From an uncultured Prevotellaceae bacterium (GTDB taxonomy: Bacteria; Bacteroidota; Bacteroidia; Bacteroidales; Bacteroidaceae): 64,000 nucleotides of DNA. This document shows positions 52,501 to 60,801 of this stretch, piece after piece. Position numbers and translations under genes: made by a program. The stretch spans positions 1 through 64,000 of the forward strand of contig CAMHUU010000014.1 in assembly GCA_946188395.1 (NCBI GenBank), given 5' to 3'. Below the pieces are notes generated by a model. It ran no database searches, was not told the DNA's origin, and saw nothing but the letters and a program-made list of their open reading frames with translations. Positions within the stretch are counted from its first letter, which is position 1. Every line of letters starts with the position of its first letter.

Positions 52501-53265
52501 CGCTTCGGGCAGAACTACCAGGCCGAAAAGCAGCAAGCTCAGAACTCGCTCTTCGGCGACTTCGGTGCCGTAGAGATTCAGACACCTGCCATTCCCAAGT
52601 CGGACATTCGCTGGAGTGACATCGAACGTCTGAACAAAGAACGCGAGCTGGTGGGCATCTACCTGTCGGCCCATCCGCTGGACGAATACAAGATTGTGCT
52701 CGACAATCTCTGCAACATCCGATGTGACGAATTGGCAGACGTCAACAGTCTGAAGGACCGCGAGGACGTCATCCTGGGAGGCATCGTTACCGGCATCCGT
52801 ACCCGCTTTGACAAACGTAACAATCCCTGTGGTTTCGTTACTTTGGAGGACTTCAATGGCTCGGGCGAGCTGGCGCTGTTTGGTGAGGAATGGGGCCGTT
52901 GGAGCGGCATGTTCACCGAGGGAGCCTCGGTATATATCACCGCCAAGGTGCAACCCCGTTTCCAATATAGTGACCTGATGCAGCTGAAGGTGCAGAACAT
53001 CGAATACCTGCAAACCATCAAGGAAAAAGCCATCGACAAGATCACCATCTCGCTGACCACCGACCTGCTGAACGACGAGGTGGTGATGGAGCTGAACGAA
53101 CTGATTACCTCCAGTCCCGGCAAGACGCAATTGTATTTCCTCCTGCACGACTCAGCAGGCAAGAAGCACGTCCTGCTACGCAGCGAGACCAAGACGATTG
53201 ACGTCCGAAACAGTCTGATACAATACATCGAGAAGACCGATGCCCTGAGCTACAAGATTAATTAG
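49555..53265 (+). CDS. dnaE: DNA polymerase III alpha subunit
   Basis: 1236 residues. PHP domain (1-280; FIHLHVHTYYSILDGQ, ITDHGDMFG, TNDAHF), polymerase core with GPGRGSAAGSVVAYCLGIT and catalytic Asp residues in LPDIDTDFDDDGRGRVL, YQEQVMLLSRQLADFT, helix-hairpin-helix region (RFGLAAIKGMG) and an OB-fold (VILGGIVTGIRTRFDKRNNPCGFVTLEDF) near the C-terminus. It is the replicative polymerase, DnaE1 type. The stop codon is followed at once by a sigma-54-type promoter for trxA. Confidence 0.98.
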   Translation: MEDFIHLHVHTYYSILDGQSSIKRLVDKAIGNGMRGMAITDHGDMFGIKEFHDTVAGINKGRKKDGLEPFKPIFGCEMYVSRYGSKLLKDDKKHQGGYHLIVLAKNYQGYKNLIKLVSRSWVDGFYMRPRTDREDLEKYHEGLIVCSACIAGEVPKKILNGDIAGAREAIEWHKRVFGDDYYLELQRHEVKDPTIRANRETFPLQEKANKVLIELAREYGIKLVCTNDAHFVDQENAEAHDHLLCLATSKDLDDPTRMLYSKQEWFKTREEMNDVFADVPEALSNTLEILDKVEIYSIDHDPIMPFFPIPEEFGTEEQWRQKFTKEDLFKEFTSDENGENQLPREEGEAKIKKLGGYDKLYRIKFEADYLAKLAYEGAHRIYGEELSKEVDDRIRFELHIMKTMGFPGYFLIVQDFINSARDELGVMVGPGRGSAAGSVVAYCLGITKIDPLKYDLLFERFLNPDRISLPDIDTDFDDDGRGRVLKWVEDKYGHENCAHIITYATMATKNSIKDVARVEKLPLAESNALCKAIPDRLPDGMKMNLTNAIKCVHELQEAETSVNPQLANTIKYAKMLEGTVRGTGIHACGFIICRDPISDHVPVSTADDPDFKGTKTNCTQYDGHVIESTGLIKMDFLGLKTLSELKEACANIKRTRGIDVDLDTIPIDDAKTYELYQQGRTIGTFQFESAGMQKYLRELHPTVFEDLIAMNALYRPGPMDYIPSFIARKNGREEIKYDIPCMEKYLKDTYGITVYQEQVMLLSRQLADFTRGESDALRKAMGKKKKDIVDAMKPKFIEGGKKNGHDPQVLEKIWADWEKFASYAFNKSHAACYSWVAYQTAYLKANYPAEFMAAIMSRRRDQITEITKLMDECKQMGIATLGPDVNESYQKFGVNHHGEIRFGLAAIKGMGDNVAQSIIDEREKNGPYKDIFDFVQRVNFNQVNRKAFEALALSGGFDSFGIRREDFFVQNSKGETFIDTIMRFGQNYQAEKQQAQNSLFGDFGAVEIQTPAIPKSDIRWSDIERLNKERELVGIYLSAHPLDEYKIVLDNLCNIRCDELADVNSLKDREDVILGGIVTGIRTRFDKRNNPCGFVTLEDFNGSGELALFGEEWGRWSGMFTEGASVYITAKVQPRFQYSDLMQLKVQNIEYLQTIKEKAIDKITISLTTDLLNDEVVMELNELITSSPGKTQLYFLLHDSAGKKHVLLRSETKTIDVRNSLIQYIEKTDALSYKIN

Positions 53266-53281
53266 TGGCACGGAATTTGCA
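53266..53281 (+). promoter_or_regulatory. Sigma-54 (-24/-12) promoter for trxA
   Basis: TGGCACGGAATTTGCA has the -24 GG and -12 GC separated by exactly ten bases and matches the TGGCACG-N4-TTGCA consensus fully. It starts one base after the dnaE stop, 59 bases before the trxA ATG. No TAnnTTTG box is seen in the gap. Confidence 0.75.
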
Positions 53282-53339
53282 AATAGCTGAATTGAGAGAT
53301 AAATAGTAAATTATAAATCGTCAAATTGTAAATGAGATT

Positions 53340-53654
53340 ATGGAAGTAACTATCACAAGCGAGAATTTCGAGAGTCTGAAGAATGGCGCAGAGCCATTAG
53401 TGGTTGATTTCTGGGCTACATGGTGTGGTCCCTGCCGCATGGTAGGTCCCGTCATCAGCGAGTTGGCCAAGGAGTACGACGGCAAGATTACCGTCGGCAA
53501 GTGCGACGTTGAGGAGTGTGAGGACCTGGCCTTAGAATTCGGCATCCGCAACATCCCCACCATCCTGTTCTTCAAGGGTGGTCAGGTGGTCGACAAAATG
53601 GTTGGTGCACAATCCAAGGCCAAGCTCCAGGAGAAGTTTGACGCCCTGCTGTAA
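53340..53654 (+). CDS. trxA: Thioredoxin
   Basis: 104 residues with the active site DFWATWCGPCRMVGPVI and the cis-Pro loop IRNIPTILFFKGG, normal length for TrxA. It is the general cytoplasmic protein-disulfide reductant. It is preceded by an apparent sigma-54 promoter instead of the usual type, so control by an activator is expected. TTGGCTATTAGCTATTAGCTG repeats follow the stop codon. Confidence 0.97.
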   Translation: MEVTITSENFESLKNGAEPLVVDFWATWCGPCRMVGPVISELAKEYDGKITVGKCDVEECEDLALEFGIRNIPTILFFKGGQVVDKMVGAQSKAKLQEKFDALL

Positions 53655-53674
53655 TGGCTGTTGGCTATTAGCTA

Positions 53675-54091
53675 TTAGCTGAAAGTAACTATTCTGCTAC
53701 CATCATCCTGCTCGGTAATGCTGACACGCACAGCATCATCGGGCAGGATTTCTTCTATCAGCTCGGGCCATTCTATAAAGCATAGTGCCCCTGAATAGAA
53801 ATAGTCCTCGTAGCCCATATCATAAACCTCCTCCAGCTTCTTAATACGATAAAAGTCGAAGTGGAAGATGGTGTCGTCTTTAGCCGACGTGTACTCATTG
53901 ATGATGGCAAAGGTGGGCGAGGTGATTACATCGTCAACACCCAGCTCCTCGCAGATGGCTTTGACAAAGGTGGTTTTGCCGGCTCCCATCTTACCATAGA
54001 AGGCAAACACTCGGCGGTCACCGATATGCTCTATAAACTCCCGTGCAGCCTCACGGATGTGGTCTATATCTTGAATCCTAATAGTATTCAT
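53675..54091 (-). CDS. tsaE: tRNA threonylcarbamoyladenosine biosynthesis ATPase TsaE
   Basis: 138 residues from the ATG at 54091; the TTG nine bases upstream is less likely. P-loop [23 protein letters not shown], then [23 protein letters not shown] and [13 protein letters not shown] are TsaE motifs. It hydrolyses ATP in the TsaBDE complex that installs t6A37 on ANN-decoding tRNAs. It follows porX with a short gap containing GTTCAATGTTCAAAG repeats. Confidence 0.94.
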   Translation of the reverse strand: MNTIRIQDIDHIREAAREFIEHIGDRRVFAFYGKMGAGKTTFVKAICEELGVDDVITSPTFAIINEYTSAKDDTIFHFDFYRIKKLEEVYDMGYEDYFYSGALCFIEWPELIEEILPDDAVRVSITEQDDGSRIVTFS

Positions 54092-54117
54092 AAAGTTCAA
54101 TGTTCAAAGTTCAAGGA

Positions 54118-55665
54118 CTATCGTTTCTTTCCTTTTAACGTAATAATCGGTATAATCATTTCCTCCATCGAGATGCCTCCATGCTGGAAGGTATTCCGAT
54201 AGTACGACACGTAATAGTTGTAGTTGTTCGGATAGGCAAAGAAGTCGTCACCCGTGGCAAACACATAGCTCGTCGACAGGTTCGGCGCCGGCAGATGGGC
54301 CTTGCGGGGATCCTTGATCACAAAGATTTCCTTCGATTCGTAGGCCAGGTTCTTGCCCAGCTTATAGCGCAGATTGGTGTTGGTATTGCGGTCGCCTACA
54401 ATCTTCACGGGGTTGTTGGTACGTATCGAGCCATGATCGGTGGTGATGATGACACGATAGTCGGTCTGAGCCAACTGGCGGAACAAGTCGGCTATGACAG
54501 AATGGCGGAACCACGACAGGGTGATGCTTCGGTAGGCCGACTCGTTGTTAGCCAACTCACGCACCATCTTCGACTCCGTACGGGCATGGCTGAGCATGTC
54601 GATGAAATTGAACACTACCACGTTCAGGTCGTTCTTGCCCAACGAGTTCAGCTGCTGCATAAACCGGTCGGCATCCTGCGACGTATTGATTTTATGGTAC
54701 GAAAAGGTGTTCTTCCTACGATACCGTTCCAGCTGCGTCTGAATCAGCGGTTCCTCGTTCAGGTTCTTGCCCTCTTCTTCGTCCTCGTCGACCCACAAGT
54801 CGGGAAACATCTGTGCAATCTGCTCGGGCATCAGTCCCGAGAAGATAGCGTTACGGGCATACTGCGTGGCCGTGGGGAGTATCGAGCAATACACGTTCTC
54901 GTCAATCTCAAACTGGTCGCCCAACTCGCGCTCCAACATCTTCCACTGGTCATAGCGGAAATTATCGAGCACCACCAAGAACACTTTTTCGCCTTCGTTC
55001 AAAGCGGGGAATATGCTGGTTTTAAACAGCTCGTTCGACATCATCGGATGCTCCGCACCCTGCATCCAGTCCATATAGTGCTGCTTCACGTATTTGGCAA
55101 AACCGCGATTGGCCTCTTCCTTCTGCATTTGCAGCATCTCGGTCATCTGCGAGTCTGTGGCACTCAACTCCAACTCCCAGCGTACCAGCCGTTTATAGAT
55201 GTCACACCATTCGTCCCACGTGCGGCAGTCCATAATCTGCATGGCTATCTGCTGGAATTGCTGCTGATAGCCCGACTGCACGGCCTCGGTGACGATTTCC
55301 TTGCGGTGGATGTTCTTCTTCAGCGTCAGCAGAATCTGATTGGGATTGACGGGTTTGATCAGGTAGTCGGCTATCTGCTGTCCGATGGCCTGGTTCATGA
55401 TATCCTCCTCTTCACTCTTGGTCACCATCACCACAGGCAGTTGCGGCGATATCTCCTTGATGCGCTGCAGGGTTTCCAGTCCTGACAGTCCGGGCATCAT
55501 CTCGTCAAGCAGCACCAAGTCCAGTCCACCCTTGCGGCACTCCTCGATGGCATCGGTACCGTTGGTCACCGTCACCACCTCGTATCCTTTTTTCTCTAAG
55601 AAAAGCAAGTGGGCCTTCAGCAATTCCATTTCGTCGTCAGCCCAAAGCAGTCGTCCGTTAATCAT
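54118..55665 (-). CDS. porX: PorX-type response regulator with PglZ phosphatase domain
   Basis: 515 residues. Receiver domain (1-120) with acidic pocket DD10-11, phosphorylated Asp54 in LVLLDEMMPG, Thr in MVTKS and Lys in YLIKPVNP. A linker helix region precedes a PglZ-type alkaline-phosphatase-superfamily domain (about 215-515) with VVLDNFRYDQWKML and VIITTDHGSIRTNNP metal-site residues. PorX regulates type IX secretion in Porphyromonas and Flavobacterium and is conserved even in species without obvious T9SS. It sits between the PorW-like gene and tsaE. Confidence 0.92.
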   Translation of the reverse strand: MINGRLLWADDEMELLKAHLLFLEKKGYEVVTVTNGTDAIEECRKGGLDLVLLDEMMPGLSGLETLQRIKEISPQLPVVMVTKSEEEDIMNQAIGQQIADYLIKPVNPNQILLTLKKNIHRKEIVTEAVQSGYQQQFQQIAMQIMDCRTWDEWCDIYKRLVRWELELSATDSQMTEMLQMQKEEANRGFAKYVKQHYMDWMQGAEHPMMSNELFKTSIFPALNEGEKVFLVVLDNFRYDQWKMLERELGDQFEIDENVYCSILPTATQYARNAIFSGLMPEQIAQMFPDLWVDEDEEEGKNLNEEPLIQTQLERYRRKNTFSYHKINTSQDADRFMQQLNSLGKNDLNVVVFNFIDMLSHARTESKMVRELANNESAYRSITLSWFRHSVIADLFRQLAQTDYRVIITTDHGSIRTNNPVKIVGDRNTNTNLRYKLGKNLAYESKEIFVIKDPRKAHLPAPNLSTSYVFATGDDFFAYPNNYNYYVSYYRNTFQHGGISMEEMIIPIITLKGKKR

Positions 55666-55732
55666 ATTTCGATTCTTTCTTTTTTCGTTATTCCGTTACG
55701 CCGGTATTCCATTATACCGTGATTCCGACTAT

Positions 55733-58700
55733 CTACCGCCAGAAGTCATCGTCAAACTCTATCAGTCCACCTTGCTGCTGCGTGGGACCGTCGTTAAACA
55801 AATCGTCGGGCACGTCGTTGTTGTTGTTTGCCGGCTGCTGGTTGTCTTCAGCAGGCTCCTCGTAGAACTCCTCAGGATCTTCCTGTTGGATAATCTCCTC
55901 GGGCTCCTCCAGCAGCGGCTGCGTGGTAATCTCCGTGGGTTCTATCTGCTTTTCGAAGAACACCTCGTAGTCCTGATAGCTGAAGACAGTACCCAGCAGT
56001 CGCAGGTTGTCCTCACTGACTATCAGACTGCGGCACGCCTGGAGCAGCTCCTTCAGATGACCCTCGACGGTGTACAGCTGGCGGGCATACTGGCGGGCCT
56101 CGTCGTAACTCAGGAAGCCGCTGATCAGCATGCGCGACAATCCGTGGGCATCCTGGTCGATGACGATGTCGAAGTTACGCACCATGTAGTTTGAGAAGTT
56201 GTGACGGGCCATCTCGTAGAGCAGCTGATTCTGATTGACGCTGTCGGGCTGATAGGCCAGCAGGAACACGTATTTCACATTGCGCTCGAACCGCAGGGTA
56301 TCCACCACCGTCGAGTCACCCGACACACTGACTGCCGTACGCAGCGACCACACATCACCCATATCGAACTTGCCGCCATGCAGTGTCCGTCCTTGCTGCA
56401 CGCCACGCAGAATCATGCCCGCCATCTCGCTGACCTCGCTCTGCGGGAACTTCTCCACCACCTCCTTCATGCGCTCCGTACAGCCGTTGGCATCACCGTC
56501 GTTCAGCATGCTCAGACCCTCGATAAAGAGGAACTTCGGGCGGTGTTCACCCAAGGGGAAACGAGTCTCCGACAACTGGGCATTACCCTTCACCTCCTCG
56601 TGGCGGTCGGTCTTGAAGGCTTCGTAGGTGGCAGCATACAACGAGTCCTCGATATGCACACCAAACCGCTGGTTCTCAGCAAAATACGGGTCCGTCAGCA
56701 ACGTAGTCCACTGACTCTCCGAGAAGTCACTTTGCAGCATGGCCAGACAACGGTCAGCCTCGGTGGTGCGCCCTTGTCGGGAGTACATCAGGAACAGGTG
56801 GTACCACACATCGTCGTTATGCTCGTAGTCGGGATAATCGTTGGACAGCCTGGTCAGGAACTTTTCGCAGAGCCTCAGGTTGTCAAGCTTGTCCTTGAAA
56901 ATGATGCCGGCATGGTACAGTCCGTCCTTGATGGCATCATGGCTGGCAGCCAGCTGCTCTTCGGTGAACGGTATCTGCGCCAGGTAGTATTCGCGGTTGT
57001 GGGGGTCGTTGGCCAGCGTGTCGGCAGGGTTTTCAGCCTTCGTGTCAGCGATAGAATCGCCGACCACCGAACCAGCATTCCCCAAACTATCCGGCATTTC
57101 CGGATTATCCGGATTATTCGGACTTTCCTCATTGTCCTCATTTTCCGGATTGTCCTGCGTCAGGTTCACCACCGTGCGGTTTACGCGCTGCCAGTCGTCA
57201 GTATTCTCACGCTTGCCCCACTGCTGTTCGAAGGTGCGCTTACCCTGACTGACGGCCTGCGGATTATAGAAATACCAGGGACCACCTGCCGTCTGTTGTG
57301 TCGGCGTGGTCTGACGGTTTGTCTGCTGACGGTTACCGATGGCCGACTGCTTCTGCAGTGCAGCCTCCGTCTCTGCCTCCTCGCGCAGACGCTCTTCTTC
57401 TTTTTCCTTCTTCTTCAACTCGTCGATGATGCGGTCAATAATCTTCAACCGCTCTGCCTCGGGCATCTTAGCCAGCCGCTGCAACGAGTCCTCCAGTTCC
57501 ACACTGTTGGTATGGGGCACCAGTTCGTCGAGCACCTTCGAGCGTTCCGACAACTGCTTGTAGTCCTTGCGGTCCTGATCCAGCAGTCCGATGGCCTCGC
57601 CATAGCACCGCTGGGCATCGGCAAACTTCTCGCGTTCCCAATACAGATTACCCAGCGTCAACAGCAGCACACCTTTTTCTATGCCGCTACGGGTGGCTTT
57701 TTTGTTACCCTCCTCGTAGGCTTGAATGGCCTGCACGGTGTCACGCTGACTCAGCCAGATGTTACCGATGGCGTAGTACACCTGCTCCAGATAGTCCTTG
57801 TTGTTGTCCGACGCCGCCATGCGTTTCAGCTTGCGAATCATCTGACGGGCATTACCCTGGGCCATCACCTCGGTCTGGGCGATGCGGGCATTGAACTCCA
57901 TCTCGTAAGGTGGATTCAGGCGCACCACGTGCCGGAAGGCATTGTAAGCCTCCTGCCGGTGTCCCAGCAGGGCATGTATCTGTCCGTACAGAAACCACTC
58001 GCGGGCCTTCTGTTTACGGCGCTTCTCGTGCTTGATGACCTTGCGCAGATAAGGCAGGGCCTCCTCGTAGCGTTCGCTGCGGATGTAGTAGTCGGCATAG
58101 GTGTAATCCCAGTCCTTTACAGCACGGAAATGCATCGAGTCACGACGCTGCTTGGTGATGATATCCTCGGCGTCGTACAACCAGTCCAACTCCACATAGC
58201 TCTTGGCCAGCCACGCGCGGGAAATGCCAAGGATGGCGGGCTGCGTCTCATACAGGCGCCCCATATACGAGAATGTCGCGGCAGCCTCTTCGAACAGTCC
58301 CGACTGGAACTGCGACTTACCCATCAGCAGCCACGCACGCCACAGAAACGGGTTATACTCGCGGCGGTTGAGCCATTCAATGTCCTTCTGCGTCTTCCGG
58401 CGGCTCTTGTTCCACTCCGGACGGGCCTTGATGCTGTGCAACTTGATGGCCTTCTGCGACTTCTCGATGGCACGGTCGAACTGACCTTTGCCTATCTCGC
58501 GGCTCTGCTTGTTGGCAACGGTATAGAGGGGAATCAGCTCGGTGAAGTTGTCCTTGTTGCCGTTCTCCTTCTCCAGACTGCCCTCAATAAATGCCTGCGA
58601 GCCGTTGAAATACGTGTTGTAGCGGGCGTTGAACGAGTGCCACCAACGGCTCTTGGCAGTGTTGTTCTTCGTACTACAGGCAGTGAGCACCAAGAGAATC

Positions 58701-58888
58701 AACAGGAGGTGGCAGGTTTTCTTGCCTTTCTCTACTAAGTCGGCGAGTTTACATTCACTTCTGCTACTGCAAGAACCGCAGTCACCCTCTTTCGTGACAA
58801 TAGGCTCGTCCTTGCCCCCTATCGAAAACAGGGCAGCGACGGCACCCAGTGCCACAAGCGATACGATGACTATCAGCAGGAAATCCAT
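55733..58888 (-). CDS. PorW/SprE-like TPR lipoprotein fused to an N-terminal Cys-rich membrane segment
   Basis: 1051 residues. Residues 1-58 form a membrane helix (4-23) and a Cys-rich piece (GDCGSCSSRSECKLADL) that resembles a small stand-alone Bacteroidota membrane protein. A lipoprotein signal (CHLLLILLVLTACSTKN, lipobox Cys near 71) follows in the same frame, then WWHSFNARYNTYFNGSQAFIEGS and many TPR units, as in PorW/SprE proteins of the type IX secretion core. A repeat-like Asn/Pro/Glu stretch lies at 57080-57155. No ATG, GTG or TTG lies between the two parts ahead of the signal sequence, so the fusion is real in this sequence unless a frameshift error joined two genes. Confidence 0.82.
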   Translation of the reverse strand: MDFLLIVIVSLVALGAVAALFSIGGKDEPIVTKEGDCGSCSSRSECKLADLVEKGKKTCHLLLILLVLTACSTKNNTAKSRWWHSFNARYNTYFNGSQAFIEGSLEKENGNKDNFTELIPLYTVANKQSREIGKGQFDRAIEKSQKAIKLHSIKARPEWNKSRRKTQKDIEWLNRREYNPFLWRAWLLMGKSQFQSGLFEEAAATFSYMGRLYETQPAILGISRAWLAKSYVELDWLYDAEDIITKQRRDSMHFRAVKDWDYTYADYYIRSERYEEALPYLRKVIKHEKRRKQKAREWFLYGQIHALLGHRQEAYNAFRHVVRLNPPYEMEFNARIAQTEVMAQGNARQMIRKLKRMAASDNNKDYLEQVYYAIGNIWLSQRDTVQAIQAYEEGNKKATRSGIEKGVLLLTLGNLYWEREKFADAQRCYGEAIGLLDQDRKDYKQLSERSKVLDELVPHTNSVELEDSLQRLAKMPEAERLKIIDRIIDELKKKEKEEERLREEAETEAALQKQSAIGNRQQTNRQTTPTQQTAGGPWYFYNPQAVSQGKRTFEQQWGKRENTDDWQRVNRTVVNLTQDNPENEDNEESPNNPDNPEMPDSLGNAGSVVGDSIADTKAENPADTLANDPHNREYYLAQIPFTEEQLAASHDAIKDGLYHAGIIFKDKLDNLRLCEKFLTRLSNDYPDYEHNDDVWYHLFLMYSRQGRTTEADRCLAMLQSDFSESQWTTLLTDPYFAENQRFGVHIEDSLYAATYEAFKTDRHEEVKGNAQLSETRFPLGEHRPKFLFIEGLSMLNDGDANGCTERMKEVVEKFPQSEVSEMAGMILRGVQQGRTLHGGKFDMGDVWSLRTAVSVSGDSTVVDTLRFERNVKYVFLLAYQPDSVNQNQLLYEMARHNFSNYMVRNFDIVIDQDAHGLSRMLISGFLSYDEARQYARQLYTVEGHLKELLQACRSLIVSEDNLRLLGTVFSYQDYEVFFEKQIEPTEITTQPLLEEPEEIIQQEDPEEFYEEPAEDNQQPANNNNDVPDDLFNDGPTQQQGGLIEFDDDFWR
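57080..57155. repeat. In-frame TTCCGGATTATCC-type repeat in the PorW-like gene
   Basis: CCGGATTATCCGGATTATTCGG, then CTCATTGTCCTCATT and similar, encode an Asn/Pro/Glu/Asp-rich linker. The phrase structure is like that of the other in-gene repeats, though a simple linker is an alternative reading. Confidence 0.55.
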
Positions 58889-58924
58889 TATTCTACGGCG
58901 GCAGCCAACTCTAAACTCTAAACT

Positions 58925-60208
58925 CTAACTCTCAACTTCAAAGCCTGCGGCTTTGATATCTTCCCAAAACTTCGGATACGACTTCGTGACCACCTGCGGA
59001 TTGTTGATCTTCAGTCCCTCGAAACGCAGCGCGGCAGGGGCAAAAGCCAGTGCCATGCGGTGATCCTCGTAGGTGTCGATGCCCGCCTCCAGGTTCGGCT
59101 CACAACGTTCACCGTCCCAAAACAGCTCCGAGTTGTTCACGTCGTGGATGACGTAGCCCAGCTTTCGCATCTCACGCTTCAGGGCCTCGATGCGGTCCGT
59201 CTCCTTGATTTTCAGCGTCGACAAGCCCGTAAAGTGGAACGGCACATCCAGCAGCGCACAGCACACGACGAACGTCTGAGCCAAGTCGGGCGAATTATTG
59301 AAGTCGTACTCCAGCCTGGGCACACAGCGTCCCGAATGGCGCAAGCGGACGGTGGTGGGCACCCCACCCTGCTTGTCCTTGAAGATAGTCTTCACGCCCA
59401 GCAGACTGAATATGTAGCGCACCGACGAGTCACCCTGTTTCGAGCCGTCCATCAGGCCCTCTAGCACCACCTCGTCGTCCTCGTTCTTGCCCAGGGCCAT
59501 CATCTCATACCAGTACGACGCGGCACTCCAGTCGTTCTCAATATAGTACGGTCGCTCCCGGTACGGCTGGGGCTTCACCTCGATGGTGTTATAGTCCGTC
59601 CACTCCGCATCGGCACCGTATTCGCGCATCATCCACAGCGTCAGGTCGATGTACGGCCTCGAGATGACGTCACCCGTCAGCTGCAGCGTCAGTCCGTTCT
59701 TCAGCATCGGACCAATCAGCAGCAGCGCGGTGATAAACTGCGAACTGATGTTGCCCGGCACGTCCAGCTCACCGCCATTCAACTGCCGACCCTTGATCAG
59801 CAACGGGGGATAACCCTCGGCGTCCACATAGCTGATGTCCGCTCCCAATCGGCGCAGGGCATCAACCAGCACACCAATCGGGCGGTGCTTCATGCGCTCA
59901 GTACCCGTCAGCACGTGCTCCTCACCGTCACGCACCGACAGCAGGGCCGTCATGAAACGCATGGCCGTGCCGCCGGCCTTGATGTCCATTTCGTACGGAT
60001 TGTCCCTCAGTGCACGGACAATCACCTCCGTGTCGTCGCAGTCCGACAAATTCTCCAACCTAAAGGTCGGAGTGTGGCACGCCAACTCCGGCACCACTGC
60101 CCCACCCGTCAAAGCATGAATCACCAGGGCACGGTTCGAAATGCTCTTCGAAGCTGGCAAGTTGGCAGTATGGCGCAGCACGCTCGGGGCTGAAATCGTA
60201 TATTGCAT
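58925..60208 (-). CDS. aroA: 3-phosphoshikimate 1-carboxyvinyltransferase (EPSP synthase)
   Basis: 427 residues with LPASKSISNRALVIHAL (substrate binding), GGTAMRFMTALLS (the GNAGTAMR-like motif), RPIGVLVDALRRLGADI, the DWSAASYWYEM region and KETDRIEALKREMRKLG. Catalyses transfer of the enolpyruvyl group from PEP to shikimate-3-phosphate. Loop details differ from E. coli AroA but suit Bacteroidota forms. It is upstream of the PorW-like gene with a short gap of AAACTCTAAACTCTAAC repeats, so the genes may share a transcript. Confidence 0.95.
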   Translation of the reverse strand: MQYTISAPSVLRHTANLPASKSISNRALVIHALTGGAVVPELACHTPTFRLENLSDCDDTEVIVRALRDNPYEMDIKAGGTAMRFMTALLSVRDGEEHVLTGTERMKHRPIGVLVDALRRLGADISYVDAEGYPPLLIKGRQLNGGELDVPGNISSQFITALLLIGPMLKNGLTLQLTGDVISRPYIDLTLWMMREYGADAEWTDYNTIEVKPQPYRERPYYIENDWSAASYWYEMMALGKNEDDEVVLEGLMDGSKQGDSSVRYIFSLLGVKTIFKDKQGGVPTTVRLRHSGRCVPRLEYDFNNSPDLAQTFVVCCALLDVPFHFTGLSTLKIKETDRIEALKREMRKLGYVIHDVNNSELFWDGERCEPNLEAGIDTYEDHRMALAFAPAALRFEGLKINNPQVVTKSYPKFWEDIKAAGFEVES

Positions 60209-60245
60209 ATTTATTTTTTACCTTTATATTTTATATTATAACGTG

Positions 60246-60277
60246 CAAAAGTACGATTTATTTGATAATCGGCCAAG
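60246..60277 (-). promoter_or_regulatory. Probable aroA promoter
   Basis: Minus strand: TACTTTTG (complement 60246-60253), preceded after 20 bases by CTTG instead of TTTG. Confidence 0.55.
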
Positions 60278-60324
60278 GAAATAACATATATTTTGATTCT
60301 TTTATGCAAAAAAGCCGCAGAAAA

Positions 60325-60356
60325 TTTGCAAGATTCAAAAATTCGTTGTACCTTTG
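60325..60356 (+). promoter_or_regulatory. tRNA-Pro promoter
   Basis: TTTG (60325-60328), 20-base spacer, TACCTTTG (60349-60356), giving a leader of about 90 bases before the tRNA. Confidence 0.75.
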
Positions 60357-60453
60357 CAGCGCTTTTGAAGAAAAAAGCACTGCGAAGATGGGCTGCACCT
60401 CAGCAAAAAACTAGTTTTCTGCATTCGGTTTGCACCATCCTTGCACCAACGAT

Positions 60454-60526
60454 CGGGATTTAGCGCAGTTGGTAGCGCACACGTCTGGGGGGCGCGAGGT
60501 CGCTGGTTCGAGTCCAGTAATCCCGA
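60454..60526 (+). tRNA. tRNA-Pro (anticodon GGG)
   Basis: A 73-base cloverleaf: acceptor CGGGATT/AATCCCG, D-arm GCGC-AGTTGGTA-GCGC, anticodon loop CTGGGGG with GGG at 60487-60489, T-arm GCTGG-TTCGAGT-CCAGT, discriminator A; CCA is not encoded. The anticodon stem (CACGT with GCGCG) has one A-C mismatch. A VirE-family island lies downstream. Confidence 0.93.
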
Positions 60527-60534
60527 CAAACACG

Positions 60535-60572
60535 AAAGTTAACAGTCTGATTATCAGGCTGTTAACTTTTTT
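60535..60572 (+). terminator. tRNA-Pro terminator
   Basis: AAAGTTAACAG pairs with CTGTTAACTTT around an inner CTGATTATCAG palindrome, followed by a T run. Confidence 0.9.
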
Positions 60573-60801
60573 AACACCCAACTTTCTAGGTGCATTCGTA
60601 GTTGAAGCACAACGGATATCCCATAGGAACATCTTTGTAAGTCAATTTCCTTTCTTCCATATTCGTTTTTTTTAGTTATTAAACAAAAATCCATCATCTC
60701 TCCCTAAATCTTGCGGAAAGCCTTTGTAGAAAGGGGTTTGAGTACGGGAGAGATGCCTAGAATCTCTCCCATATCTCTCCCTTCATCTCTCCCATCAGCT
60801 C
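60573..60801. other. Gene-free left flank of the VirE island
   Basis: No gene is seen between the tRNA-Pro terminator and the VirE gene. The right half contains copies of the 9-mer ATCTCTCCC (60696-60704, 60762-60770, 60773-60781, 60785-60793) and one inverted copy (60746-60754). Confidence 0.7.
60746..60801. repeat. ATCTCTCCC iterons, left side of VirE gene
   Basis: Three direct copies at 60762, 60773 and 60785 with an 11-12-bp register, a degenerate copy at 60797 and an inverted copy at 60746. They mirror GGGAGAGAT copies on the other side of the gene. Confidence 0.8.

Noticed and set aside
56201..58738. 845-codon plus-strand open frame opposite the PorW-like gene
   Set aside because: It is an antisense shadow caused by codon bias; the minus strand has the lipobox and TPR pattern.
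60411..60632. Minus-strand open frame over tRNA-Pro
   Set aside because: It overlaps the tRNA and its terminator and is an antisense artefact.
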